A stretch of 22,015 nucleotides of DNA, from contig NZ_QUDO01000061.1 of NCBI RefSeq assembly GCF_003477525.1, positions 1 to 22,015 on the forward strand, read 5' to 3'. Numbering within the stretch: the first letter of the stretch is position 1; each line of letters begins with the position of its first letter. The position numbers were made by a program, and so were the translations under genes. This stretch comes from Ruminococcus sp. AF41-9 (GTDB lineage: Bacteria; Bacillota; Clostridia; Lachnospirales; Lachnospiraceae). This document shows, piece by piece, positions 14,372 through 21,894 of this stretch. The notes beneath the pieces were generated by a model, which ran no database searches, was not told where the DNA came from, and saw only the letters and a list, made by a program, of their open reading frames with translations.

Positions 14372-14400
14372 AGTCAGGCAGATAAAAGCATCCCCTTCGC
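14372..14400. repeat. 29-bp dispersed repeat, copy B
   Basis: Direct repeat of 11906-11934 (26 of 29 identical). The hairpin is weakened here (GCAGAT against ATCCCC). It starts 8 bp after the lysR stop codon, so copies A and B bracket the desulfurase-lysR pair. Confidence 0.65.
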
Positions 14401-14424
14401 AGCTTTACTCGATCTGACAAAAAA

Positions 14425-14477
14425 ACTGCTGTAAATCCCTGAATCTTTTCCATCTTCCAGTCAGGATTTACAACAGT
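14425..14477. terminator. Bidirectional terminator between lysR and a small convergent gene
   Basis: ACTGCTGTAAATCCCTGA (14425-14442) pairs with TCAGGATTTACAACAGT (14461-14477), with one bulge and one mismatch. A T-rich tract follows on +, and seven T follow on -. It serves lysR on one side and the 67-residue gene on the other. Confidence 0.85.
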
Positions 14478-14494
14478 CTCTTCTTTTTCATTTT

Positions 14495-14698
14495 TTAATC
14501 TTCAAATAAAGTAATCACATATCCATCGTTCTCGATTACCACATCTGAAACATTATCTCTGTCCCAGAGTGCATCGCTGATGATCGCTCTTAATCCGTCA
14601 TCCATCATAATATTGAATTCCTCTTCAATAACCTGAAATGGAACAGTTGAGTTCTCTGCCGCATAGTCCATGATAAAATCAAGAATCTTCTCTTCCAT
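14495..14698 (-). CDS. Hypothetical 67-residue acidic protein
   Basis: A short, acidic, soluble protein. It has an N-terminal helix (EEKILDFIMDYAAEN), a second helix around residues 22-40 and a C-terminal strand pair (VVIENDGYVITLFED). I do not recognise the family. The ATG at 14698 follows AAAGGCAG by about 11 bp. It is a single gene ending at a shared terminator and convergent with lysR. The even codon use and terminator support real coding; function unknown. Confidence 0.65.
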   Translation of the reverse strand: MEEKILDFIMDYAAENSTVPFQVIEEEFNIMMDDGLRAIISDALWDRDNVSDVVIENDGYVITLFED

Positions 14699-14835
14699 GT
14701 TGATAAATCTGCCTTTCTCTAAATAGTTGTTTCTTCGTAACTGTGAAAGTACCGGACAGCTACGTCTCTTTAACCTATACTATATTACAATATCTGTTCT
14801 CAGATGTCCATTACAAATTTCTGCAAAATATCTGC

Positions 14836-15054
14836 TTACTTTTTCTCCAGAGCTGTCACAAATTCATTCTCCGGCATTGGTTTATAGAAGTATAGCAATT
14901 CCAGAAAATAGTCACATCCATTCTCTCTCAGGAACTCTACCTGCGCCGGTGTCTCTGCACCTTCTGCCACCAGACGGATTCCCATCTCATGTGCCATGTC
15001 TATCATAAAGCGGATGATACTGCGTGTTTTTGGATTGTTCTCAATCTGGCGCAC
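14836..15054 (-). pseudogene. EAL-domain (cyclic-di-GMP phosphodiesterase) C-terminal remnant
   Basis: Only the last ~72 residues of an EAL domain remain: FVRQIENNPKTRSIIRFMIDMAHEMG in part, then LVAEGAETPAQVEFLRENGCDY and KPMPENEF. The catalytic EAL motif and all upstream parts are missing. The usual QGYYFSKP segment is replaced by LELLYFYKP, a further sign of decay. No start or ribosome site is present; the frame simply runs into foreign sequence near 15060. It is a gene remnant left by a deletion (see the neighbouring + remnant). Confidence 0.85.
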
Positions 15055-15063
15055 AAAGCTCAG

Positions 15064-15214
15064 AAATGAAACTGCATCCTCACATACTCAGGAGCTTTCT
15101 GCGGAAACCGACAATACCGGAACTGCCGATACCAGTAATACCAGTGTCGATACGTCAGATACCGTCAACACAGATACCGATAATACTGACAGCAGCTCCC
15201 ATGATACAGATTAG
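15064..15214 (+). pseudogene. 3' remnant encoding a Ser/Thr/Asp-rich tail
   Basis: About 50 codons in + read as an acidic Thr/Ser/Asp/Asn repeat (TDNTGTADTSNTSVDTSDT and similar) ending at TAG 15212-15214. This looks like the low-complexity C-terminus of a secreted or surface protein. No start, signal peptide or domain is left. It abuts the EAL remnant, which faces the other way, so both genes have lost their 5' ends in one event. It ends one base before the ABC permease stop codon. Confidence 0.5.
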
Positions 15215-15215
15215 A

Positions 15216-15947
15216 TTACAGATTTTTCTTCTTATAAATAAACCAGGATGCCGCCACTGTAAATGCCAGCAGATATACCAGCAGGATCACGATTCCTGTA
15301 TAGTTTACAGCCTCCCCTGCGGAAATACTCCGGATCAGGTGGCTGGTCTGGGACAGGGGAAGGGCGGCTACGAATTTTCCTACCAGTCCTGGCAGTTTTT
15401 CTGTGGAAAAGAAAGTATTGCATAAGTATGCCATCGGCATAATAATATAGTTGGAAAATCTCGGCACATCCGCATGGTTTTTCGCCAGAAAAGACACGAC
15501 CACGCCAATGGCAGAGAACACTGCTCCGTTTAAAAACATGACCAGGAAAGACCATCCGTTAAAGATCAGTCCCGTCTCGATCGGTGCTGTCAGAAGCAGA
15601 ATGATCCCGCCCGCATACAGCCCACGCAGACTTCCGCCAATGATCTGACCGGCAATAAACTGCCACAGAGGAGTGGGCGAGATCATTACCTGGTCAAAGG
15701 CTTTCTCATACAGTCTCTGTACATTCAGATTCTGTGCGATCGCATTAAAACTTCCGTTCATGGTAGTCAGAGAAACCACACCGGGAATCAGGAAATTCAG
15801 ATATGGCTGCCCGTGTGAGGTAGTCTGAATCCCCATCCCGAATACGATCAGATACATCAGTGGCGCAATCATAGCCGCCAGCGTAATCTTATAAAAGTCT
15901 CTGCGGAACTCTACCCATTTTTCCCATAAAATTGTAATAATTCCCAT
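15216..15947 (-). CDS. ABC-2 type exporter permease
   Basis: A 243-residue membrane protein with six likely helices and the NodJ/DrrB-like pattern of short ABC-2 permeases: a first helix near 20-40, LIPGVVSLTTMNGSFNAIAQNLNVQRLYEKAFDQVMISPTP in part as the cytosolic coupling region (about 53-95), and later helices near 105-125, 135-155, 165-190 and 220-238. It would form the channel for the ATPase encoded just upstream. The ATG at 15947 follows GGAGA; the gap to the ATPase stop is 32 bp. Last gene of the cobI operon. Substrate unknown. Confidence 0.88.
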   Translation of the reverse strand: MGIITILWEKWVEFRRDFYKITLAAMIAPLMYLIVFGMGIQTTSHGQPYLNFLIPGVVSLTTMNGSFNAIAQNLNVQRLYEKAFDQVMISPTPLWQFIAGQIIGGSLRGLYAGGIILLLTAPIETGLIFNGWSFLVMFLNGAVFSAIGVVVSFLAKNHADVPRFSNYIIMPMAYLCNTFFSTEKLPGLVGKFVAALPLSQTSHLIRSISAGEAVNYTGIVILLVYLLAFTVAASWFIYKKKNL

Positions 15948-15979
15948 TTTAATCTCTTATCTCCATTTTCCTGTTTCTA

Positions 15980-16822
15980 TCATTTTACTGTCAGATGTTT
16001 TCCGGCTCTTTCTACGAATACATCTTCCAGAGTAGTTTCTCTGAGAGAAGCCTGTCCGGAAAGATTTTCCAGATAGCGGATTGCATCCTGACGGGTATGG
16101 AAATAATGATTCCGGGTTCCATCCGCAGTCATTTCATCGACTGCATAAGCCCCCAGGCTCTCGATCAGTGCAGCCGGTGTGCTGACTTCCTCCAGCTTTC
16201 CGTGATCCATCAGAGCCACACGGTTGCAGAGGCTCTGTGCCTCTTCCATATAATGGGTGGTAAGCAGAATCGTCAGATTTTTTTCATTTAATTTACGTAG
16301 AAGATTCCACATCTGCCGTCTGGACAGGGCATCCATCCCGGCAGTCGGCTCATCCAGAAGCAGAATCTCCGGATCAGTCAGAAGCGCACGACAGACCATA
16401 AGTTTCCTTTTCATTCCGCCGGACAGTTTACGGACGGTACGCTTTCGAAATTTAATCAGGTCACAGAACTCCAGAAGTTCCTCTGTCCTTGCCTTGATCT
16501 CCTTTCGCGGCATAAAATAAAGCCGTCCCTGATACTCCATAATCTCATCCATATTCATATCCTGTCGCATGGAATATTCCTGTGTGATCACGCTGATCTT
16601 TCTTTTCAGATCCGGGCGTTTTCTGGTAAGCTGCTGCCCGTCAATAAGAATCTCCCCCTGCGTAGGCAGAAGGAGCGTAGACAACAGACTGATGGTGGTC
16701 GTTTTTCCCGCACCATTCGGTCCCAGTAATCCGAAAAATTCACCCTTTTCAATTTTCAGGTTCAGCGAATCCACTGCTGTAAAATTGTCAAAAGTTTTTG
16801 TCAGATTTCTGGTTTCTATCAT
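15980..16822 (-). CDS. ABC exporter ATP-binding protein
   Basis: A 280-residue ABC ATPase of the multidrug/NodI type. Walker A is GPNGAGKT (34-41), the Q-loop is ITQEYS (Gln81), the signature is LSGGM (133-137), Walker B is ILLLDEP (Asp157, Glu158) and the H-loop is LLTTHYMEEA. The C-terminal tail (RETTLEDVFVERAGKHL) is typical of exporters that pair with ABC-2 permeases. Its start overlaps the cobI stop by four bases (ATGA), so it is translationally coupled to a cobalamin-pathway gene. This hints at, but does not prove, a tetrapyrrole-related substrate. Confidence 0.93.
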   Translation of the reverse strand: MIETRNLTKTFDNFTAVDSLNLKIEKGEFFGLLGPNGAGKTTTISLLSTLLLPTQGEILIDGQQLTRKRPDLKRKISVITQEYSMRQDMNMDEIMEYQGRLYFMPRKEIKARTEELLEFCDLIKFRKRTVRKLSGGMKRKLMVCRALLTDPEILLLDEPTAGMDALSRRQMWNLLRKLNEKNLTILLTTHYMEEAQSLCNRVALMDHGKLEEVSTPAALIESLGAYAVDEMTADGTRNHYFHTRQDAIRYLENLSGQASLRETTLEDVFVERAGKHLTVK

Positions 16823-17514
16823 TCTTTTTCAGCTTTCTCCTTGGCAATGATCAGTGAATAATAACCGGCATCATCCGGGATTTCTTCCACACTGTTATAA
16901 ATATGTTCCTCCGGCATGCCGCAATTCTCCACCATGCGCACTTCTCTTCCGCTTCTTGCCAGAATCTCTTTTACCTGATTCATCTTCTTACCGGATTTCA
17001 TCAGCACATAAGTTCCAGGCTGGTCAAGCTCACTGTCCAGACGATGAACCGCCGGCTGCACATGAAGCGGCTGATTCCACTCTGTCAGCGGAATATTCAG
17101 ACGCGCTGCTGTCGCACAGAAAGAAGTGATTCCACTTACCAGTGCTGTCTCATACCCGTCTGCCTCGACTTTCTTCTGTACATAAGTAAACGTAGAATAG
17201 ATCGTCGGATCCCCCAGTGTAAGGAACACTACATTCTTTCCTGTATCCAGTACTGCTTCCAGTGCTTTTGCACCTTTTTCATGATTTCTCTCCAGTTCTT
17301 CCTTATCATGAGTCATCGGCATATAGATAGGAAGAAGCTCTTTATCTGCAAGTTCCGGCACTGCCTGTACTGCAATCTTATAAGCAACCGTCTCACGCAC
17401 ATCTGCTCCCGGCACTGCGATCACCTCATTCTCTCTGATCATACGCACAGCCTTCAGTGTCATCAGCTCCGGATCTCCAGGTCCTACTCCAACTCCGTAT
17501 AAAATTCCTCTCAT
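16819..17514 (-). CDS. cobI: Precorrin-2/cobalt-factor-II C20-methyltransferase
   Basis: A 231-residue SAM-dependent methyltransferase of corrin-ring synthesis. The N-terminal GVGVGPGDPELMTLKA loop (about 7-22), the GDPTIYSTF motif (101-109) and the GITSFCATAARLNIPL segment are characteristic of CobI/CbiL. It adds the C20 methyl group to the precorrin-2 ring. It stands apart from any other cobalamin gene in this window. The ATG at 17514 follows AGGAGG by 8 bp. It is the first gene of a three-gene operon with an ABC exporter. The promoter is at 17678-17706 with a ~160-nt leader. I do not see the cobalamin-riboswitch core in the leader. Length is normal. Confidence 0.9.
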   Translation of the reverse strand: MRGILYGVGVGPGDPELMTLKAVRMIRENEVIAVPGADVRETVAYKIAVQAVPELADKELLPIYMPMTHDKEELERNHEKGAKALEAVLDTGKNVVFLTLGDPTIYSTFTYVQKKVEADGYETALVSGITSFCATAARLNIPLTEWNQPLHVQPAVHRLDSELDQPGTYVLMKSGKKMNQVKEILARSGREVRMVENCGMPEEHIYNSVEEIPDDAGYYSLIIAKEKAEKE

Positions 17515-17550
17515 CTTAACATCCTCCTGTAAATAAAATTTTTATCAGCG

Positions 17551-17577
17551 CAGATACATGGACGTCCCTTGTATCTG
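17551..17577. repeat. 8-bp hairpin in the cobI leader
   Basis: CAGATACA (17551-17558) pairs with TGTATCTG (17570-17577). The 11-base loop contains the palindrome GGACGTCC. It lies 37-63 bp before the cobI start. It could be an attenuator or a small-protein site; the T-tract after it is interrupted, so termination is unlikely to be strong. Confidence 0.45.
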
Positions 17578-17677
17578 TTGTCATCTGTTTTTTAAAGGGT
17601 AGTATCTTCGCCTGCATATCATATCTCTGTTTTTCCTATCCAGACAACTGGCAGGATATAAACCCGCAAACAACATT

Positions 17678-17706
17678 ATTATACTAAAACATGCTCTGCT
17701 TTTCAA
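17678..17706 (-). promoter_or_regulatory. Promoter of the cobI-ABC exporter operon
   Basis: On -, TTGAAA (17706-17701), a 17-bp spacer and perfect TATAAT (17683-17678). One of the best promoter matches in the window. Confidence 0.8.
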
Positions 17707-17713
17707 TGAAGTG

Positions 17714-17742
17714 TTGACAATTATTTTCAAGTATGGGATGAT
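17714..17742 (+). promoter_or_regulatory. Promoter of the NEAT-like surface protein gene
   Basis: A perfect TTGACA at 17714-17719, a 17-bp spacer and GATGAT at 17737-17742 (a weaker -10). Its -35 is only 7 bp from the -35 of the divergent cobI promoter, so the two could be controlled by one bound regulator. Confidence 0.6.
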
Positions 17743-17815
17743 AAAAATGTTGCTGTTCACTCTGTGCACAGCAGTATAAAAAACACTGAATTTTAAAGAA
17801 ATGAAGGGATAAAAA

Positions 17816-18328
17816 ATGAGAAAGATTTTTGCTGTTTTTGCAGCCATTATATGCTGCTTATCCATCTGGACATCCACACCGGAAGCATTTACTCTGGACA
17901 AAGAAGACGGAGAATATTCGATTCAGGTAGATCTGGAAGGCGGAAGCGGCAAAGCCAGCGTAACCTCTCCTACACTCATCACAGTACAGGACGGAGCAGT
18001 CACTGCTCATATCCAGTGGAGCAGTTCCAATTATGATTACATGATCGTCGATGGAAAAAAATATCTCCCGGTCAATGAAGAAGGCGGAAACTCCGAATTT
18101 GAAATCCCGGTTCTGGCTATGGATGAAGCAATGCCCGTCATCGCTGACACAACCGCAATGGGTACTCCCCACGAAATCAACTATACACTGACCTTCTACT
18201 CCGACTCCATCGGCTCCAAAAGCCAGATGCCTCAGGAAGCAGCCAAAAGAGTCGTAGCAGTCGCACTGCTCATTATCATCGGCGGCGGTATCCTGAACTA
18301 TTTCGTAAATAAAAGAAACCGCTGCTAA
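17816..18328 (+). CDS. Secreted, membrane-anchored NEAT-like protein
   Basis: A 170-residue exported protein. It has a signal peptide (about 1-24, hydrophobic core FAVFAAIICCLSIW), one beta-rich domain (about 27-135) and a C-terminal membrane anchor (about 146-164) followed by a short basic tail ending in Cys. The domain has YSIQVDLEGGSGKASVTSP, WSSSNYDYMIVDGKKYLP and MPVIADTTAMGTPHEI, which resemble small NEAT-like domains of Clostridia thought to bind haem or other tetrapyrroles. The family call is from memory of the pattern and not certain. The ATG follows AAGGGA. It is divergent from cobI, with adjoining promoters, which fits a corrin- or haem-related role (inference). Confidence 0.65.
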   Translation: MRKIFAVFAAIICCLSIWTSTPEAFTLDKEDGEYSIQVDLEGGSGKASVTSPTLITVQDGAVTAHIQWSSSNYDYMIVDGKKYLPVNEEGGNSEFEIPVLAMDEAMPVIADTTAMGTPHEINYTLTFYSDSIGSKSQMPQEAAKRVVAVALLIIIGGGILNYFVNKRNRC

Positions 18329-18335
18329 AAAGCAC

Positions 18336-18386
18336 AAAAAGTATCTTTCCTGCATGATAAATCATTCCACAGGAAAGATACTTTTT
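18336..18386. terminator. Bidirectional intrinsic terminator
   Basis: A 17-bp perfect stem, AAAAAGTATCTTTCCTG (18336-18352) with its complement at 18370-18386, followed by T-tracts on both strands. It ends the NEAT-like gene on + and the fucosidase/deoR operon on -. Confidence 0.92.
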
Positions 18387-18388
18387 TA

Positions 18389-19149
18389 TTAAATCAACCT
18401 TACTCCGGCTGTCTCCATTGCATTTACAATCGTTGCATCCGGCAGCTCATCTGTCACGATTCCGCTGATATCGTCCAGATGTGCAAATTTATAAGAATCA
18501 TTAAAATAAAATTTATCCCGTTCCATAACCACATATTTATGTCTGCTGCTCTGAAGGGCGGCTTTCTTGGTGAGTCCATCTTCCACACCCAGCGTAGTGA
18601 TCGTCCCGTCTGTCATATCAATCCCACAGCTTCCCATAAATGCCCGGTCAAAACTGTACTGTTTGATAATCTCAATCGTAGCCGCTCCCATAAAACCATT
18701 TACCGTCTTAAACATCGTTCCACCGGTTCCGATGGCTGTGATGGATTTACTGGAAGCAAGAATCTGCAGAATATCAATCATATTGCTGACTACCACAACT
18801 CTCATATCAGACGCAGCCAGAAGTTTGGCAAGTTCAATATTCGTAGTGGAAATATCCAGGAAAATCGTTTCGTTGTTTTTGATCAGTTTAAACGCCTTTG
18901 ATGCAATGGTTTTCTTTTTATCCAGATGATAATTTCTTCTGTCCACAACATCTCTCTCCAGAGGATAATCCTGCGACAGGATCGCACCCCCGTAAGTTCT
19001 CTTTAATTTCCCCGCATTTCCAGAATTTTCAAGTCTTTACGGATACAGTCCTCAGTCACCTGAAACTTCTCACTGAGTTCCTTTACCCGGACCTTTCCAT
19101 TCTCGCGAAGACATCTCTCAATCGCACTTTGTCTTTCTTCTGTAAACAT
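18389..19149 (-). pseudogene. DeoR-family transcriptional regulator, one-base frameshift after the DNA-binding domain
   Basis: The N-terminal DeoR helix-turn-helix (MFTEERQSAIERCLRENGK then VRVKELSEKFQVTEDCIRKDL) is in one frame and stops after EMRGN. The rest (LKRTYGGAI, the DeoR linker, then the sugar-phosphate-sensing domain with FLDISTTNIELAKLL, VVVVSN and GTGGT) is in the next frame to 18389. Adding one G to the run at 19010-19013 gives the expected GKLKRTYGGA junction and a 253-residue protein, the normal DeoR length. The ATG at 19149 follows AAGGAAG. It lies 38 bp behind the fucosidase gene, so it probably senses a fucose-derived metabolite and controls this operon (inference). Confidence 0.85.
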
Positions 19150-19187
19150 AACTCTCACTTCCTTACCCATATGCAAACATATCTGCA

Positions 19188-20492
19188 CTATTTCATAATC
19201 ACTTCCAGAACCGTATCGATCGCATCCGGCAGAACAGGGTCCGGACCCAGATCGGCAAATACAATATCCGGATAATCACTGTGTACCCAGCTTCTGGAAA
19301 TCGGAACTTCCGCACCGGTTGCCAGATAGCGGACCGCCTGAATCTCTTCCTCCTTAATTCCCGGCAGAGGAAGTGGTCCGATTGTATTTTCATAAACATG
19401 GAAGTATAAATGCTTTCCATTCGCTGTCACACGTCCGAAATCCGGTTTCTCCAGCCCTGCTTTTCCACATCCGTAGATACTGCTGCTGTTCTTCTTCATC
19501 CATGCACCAATCGTATGAAGAATCTCCATGGACTGCTGCGGAATATTTCCCTTCGCATCCGGTCCCACATTTAAAAGCATATTTCCCCCTTTGGAAACAC
19601 ACTCTACCAGCTTCTTGATCAGCATGGAAGCCGGTTTGAAATAATGATCTGTCGCATGATAACCCCAGTTATTATTCATGGTCACACAGGCTTCCCACAC
19701 AAGATCATTTCCCTCTACATCCTGAATGCCATTCGGCGGGATCATCTGCTCCGGACTTACAAAATCTCCATGATAAGGAGTCGGCTTACACTGCGCCAGA
19801 GAGCCATAACCCTCTCCACTGCACTCCAGACGATTATCAATGATCACATCCGGCTGAAGACTTCTCACCATATCGATCAGCTCCGTAGCTCTCCACTTCT
19901 CCCCACGCATATCATCATAGGAAAAATCAAACCACAGAATATCCAGCTTTCCATAATTGGTACAGATCTCACGAACCTGATTGTGCATATATGTAAGATA
20001 ACGGTCAAAATCCCGGGCATCATTCTTATATTCCGGATGATTTCTCATCGGATGATTCCTGTCACCAAAATGTGGATAATCCTCATGGTACCAGTCAAGC
20101 AATGTAAAATAAAGACCAACCTTCAGACCTTCCCCTCTCACAGCTTCCACAAACTCAGCCACAAGATCACGTCCACACCTCGTATTCGTAGACTTAAAAT
20201 CTGTATACTTACTGTCAAACAGACAGAAGCCATCATGATGCTTCGCTGTAAGCACCACATATTTCATCCCTGCTTCCTTCGCAGCTCTCGCCCACGCACG
20301 AGGAGCATAATCTACAGGATCAAACTCCTCAAAATACTGCATATAATCTTCTTTCGGCATTTCCTCCACACTGCGCACCCATTCACCTCTCGCAGGGATC
20401 GCATAAAGCCCCCAGTGAATAAACATACCAAAACGCGCATCCAGATACCATTCCATCCGTTTGTTGTATCTCTCTCTGTCAAATGTGTACAT
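19188..20492 (-). CDS. Alpha-L-fucosidase, GH29
   Basis: A 434-residue glycoside hydrolase family 29 enzyme that releases terminal fucose from glycans. Visible landmarks are FGMFIHWGLYAIP (about 21-33), KYVVLTAKHHDGFCLFDS (about 77-94) with His84/His85, and LDILWFDFSYDD with the likely nucleophile Asp189. GGNMLLNVGPDAKG marks the end of the barrel, followed by a small C-terminal beta domain. There is no signal peptide, so it acts on imported oligosaccharides. The ATG at 20492 is chosen because AAAGGGA lies 7 bp upstream; an upstream ATG at 20537 lacks a site. It leads an operon with a DeoR regulator. Gut bacteria use such enzymes on mucin or milk glycans (general knowledge). Confidence 0.92.
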   Translation of the reverse strand: MYTFDRERYNKRMEWYLDARFGMFIHWGLYAIPARGEWVRSVEEMPKEDYMQYFEEFDPVDYAPRAWARAAKEAGMKYVVLTAKHHDGFCLFDSKYTDFKSTNTRCGRDLVAEFVEAVRGEGLKVGLYFTLLDWYHEDYPHFGDRNHPMRNHPEYKNDARDFDRYLTYMHNQVREICTNYGKLDILWFDFSYDDMRGEKWRATELIDMVRSLQPDVIIDNRLECSGEGYGSLAQCKPTPYHGDFVSPEQMIPPNGIQDVEGNDLVWEACVTMNNNWGYHATDHYFKPASMLIKKLVECVSKGGNMLLNVGPDAKGNIPQQSMEILHTIGAWMKKNSSSIYGCGKAGLEKPDFGRVTANGKHLYFHVYENTIGPLPLPGIKEEEIQAVRYLATGAEVPISRSWVHSDYPDIVFADLGPDPVLPDAIDTVLEVIMK

Positions 20493-20681
20493 CGCTTTTT
20501 CCCTTTCGTGCCTCTGCCATTTTTCGGATATTGACATTTTACAATATTCCCTGTAAAAGTTTCAAACGCTGTCACTTAATTTTCACGTTTTTTTCCACTC
20601 ATCCAACAATCCTGAACTCTCCCGGACAATCACGTTCTCTGTTTCACAGACAGCAACTCCAATATCCTTTTTTGTAGTTCT

Positions 20682-20710
20682 ACTATATCAATACATGCTC
20701 GTATTGTCAA
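20682..20710 (-). promoter_or_regulatory. Promoter of the fucosidase-deoR operon
   Basis: On -, perfect TTGACA (20710-20705), a 17-bp spacer and TATAGT (20687-20682). It is about 190 bp upstream of the fucosidase start, leaving a long leader. Confidence 0.8.
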
Positions 20711-20820
20711 TTGTTTTATCTTATTTCATCCTGTTTTTTCGTATTTTAACCGAATCAAATAAGTCTCCTGCTTCAATTGCGAAAATCAATAATCCATGGA
20801 TGGGAACCCCTGATTACCAA

Positions 20821-20873
20821 AAAAGATGCGATGCCAATTCTGATATATCCCCAGAACCATCATCACATCTTTT
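20821..20873 (-). terminator. Intrinsic terminator of mscS
   Basis: AAAAGATGCGATG (20821-20833) pairs with CATCACATCTTTT (20861-20873) with one wobble pair. Six T follow on -. It lies about 40 bp after the mscS stop. Confidence 0.75.
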
Positions 20874-20913
20874 CTATCTTTTCTATCTTTTTTATTTCTT
20901 CATCTTATTCTTA

Positions 20914-21789
20914 TTACTTTCCGGTTTCCTTTTTGACATGAATCTGAAGCTGATTATATGGAATTTCAATTCCATTCGCATCAAATGCCTCTTTGATCAG
21001 TTCATTCAAACGCCATCTTGCAGGCCAGTATTTCTCTGTAGCTACCCATACGCGAAGGCCCATGATCACAGCACTCTCTCCCAGTTCATCCACAAAGACC
21101 ACCATGCCCTCGTCATCCCTGGTATCCTCATCATTATGGAGAATATCCTCAAGAATCGCTTTCGCCTTCTTAATATCCGCATCATAGGAAATTCCAACCT
21201 TAATCTCCAGTTTACGAAGATCCCTGGCAGTCACATTCGTAATAATACTGCTCGACAATGTTCCATTCGGAATCACAATATGCTTATTGTCAATAGAAAT
21301 CAAAGTTGTATAACAGATTTCCATTTTATAAACCGTACCTTCACAGTCATTCTGCTGCGCAATAATGATATAATCTCCAACCTGAAACGGCTTAAAAATA
21401 AGAAGCATGATCCCGCCTGCAATATTTGCCAGTCCGCCCTGCAATGCAAGACCTACTGTTACACCGGCAGTACCAAGCAGTGCTGCCACAGATGATTCCT
21501 TCACACCAAAATTCGTAGCAATATTAAAAACCAGCAACGCATACAAAACGACTCTCAGCAATGAGCCTGTAAACTGTATCACGCCTTTATCTACAGAAGC
21601 CTTCTGCATGGAAGCCTTTATAAGATTCACTACCCACTGAATCACCTTACGGCCTCCTACAAAGACCAGTAATGCGATCACTACCTTCAGTCCAAATCTG
21701 GTAAGCCCCGGCAGATAATCTGAAAAATACTGCTGATACCTGTCCACAAGATTTTTCACTTCCTGTACTTCCTGTACTTCCTGTTCCAT
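20914..21789 (-). CDS. mscS: Mechanosensitive channel, MscS family
   Basis: A 291-residue small-conductance mechanosensitive channel, which opens under membrane tension and releases solutes on osmotic downshock. It has three membrane helices (about 32-52, 70-90 and 95-130). The third carries the pore-lining GTAGVTVGLALQGGLANIAGG and the hinge before FKPFQVGDYI. A beta domain (about 130-180) and a C-terminal alpha-beta domain follow. The ATG at 21789 is preferred over an in-frame GTG at 21798, because GGGGTGA precedes it at normal distance. The N-terminus contains an EVQ repeat from a 9-bp tandem repeat. It is a single-gene transcript with its own terminator. Length and domains are normal. Confidence 0.92.
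   Translation of the reverse strand: MEQEVQEVQEVKNLVDRYQQYFSDYLPGLTRFGLKVVIALLVFVGGRKVIQWVVNLIKASMQKASVDKGVIQFTGSLLRVVLYALLVFNIATNFGVKESSVAALLGTAGVTVGLALQGGLANIAGGIMLLIFKPFQVGDYIIIAQQNDCEGTVYKMEICYTTLISIDNKHIVIPNGTLSSSIITNVTARDLRKLEIKVGISYDADIKKAKAILEDILHNDEDTRDDEGMVVFVDELGESAVIMGLRVWVATEKYWPARWRLNELIKEAFDANGIEIPYNQLQIHVKKETGK
21758..21784. repeat. Three exact 9-bp tandem repeats at the mscS 5' end
   Basis: ACTTCCTGT is repeated three times, encoding Gln-Glu-Val repeats near residue 3-11 of MscS. Because the unit is a multiple of three, copy-number change would not break the frame. Confidence 0.8.
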
Positions 21790-21894
21790 TCCTCTCACCC
21801 CGTCTCTGTTATTCTATTCTGTTATTATTCTTCTAAAATAACATAACACACAGTGAAAACTGTAACAATGGATTTCACCCTATTTTCATATTTT

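Larger units (their letters stand above)
17515..17815. other. 301-bp divergent control region, cobI operon and NEAT-like gene
   Basis: No gene. It contains back-to-back promoters (17678-17706 on -, 17714-17742 on +), a hairpin at 17551-17577 in the cobI leader and a short TGCTGT/ACAGCA stem near 17749-17772 in the other leader. I found no conserved cobalamin-riboswitch box by eye. Confidence 0.6.
20493..20913. other. 421-bp non-coding region between fucosidase and mscS
   Basis: It holds the fucosidase promoter (20682-20710 on -), its ~180-nt leader, an AT-rich stretch, the mscS terminator (20821-20873) and short repeats of TTTTCTATCT near 20871-20890. In the leader an uninterrupted frame on - without ATG (about 20601-20687) reads like the tail of a regulator but has no start, so it is not called. 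Confidence 0.6.

Noticed and set aside
13581..14453. Antisense frames over lysR
   Set aside because: Shadows of the LysR effector domain; the + translation has clear family features.
17515..17680. Cobalamin riboswitch in the cobI leader
   Set aside because: I looked for the conserved B12-box region and found no match by eye; the leader is also short for this class. A covariance search would settle it.
19644..20534. Long + frame opposite the fucosidase gene
   Set aside because: Shadow frame, biased in Ile/His/Arg/Thr composition; the GH29 gene on - is unambiguous.
20601..20687. ATG-less frame in the fucosidase leader resembling a regulator C-terminus
   Set aside because: It is short, bounded upstream by a stop and without a start or ribosome site; similarity is only by eye.
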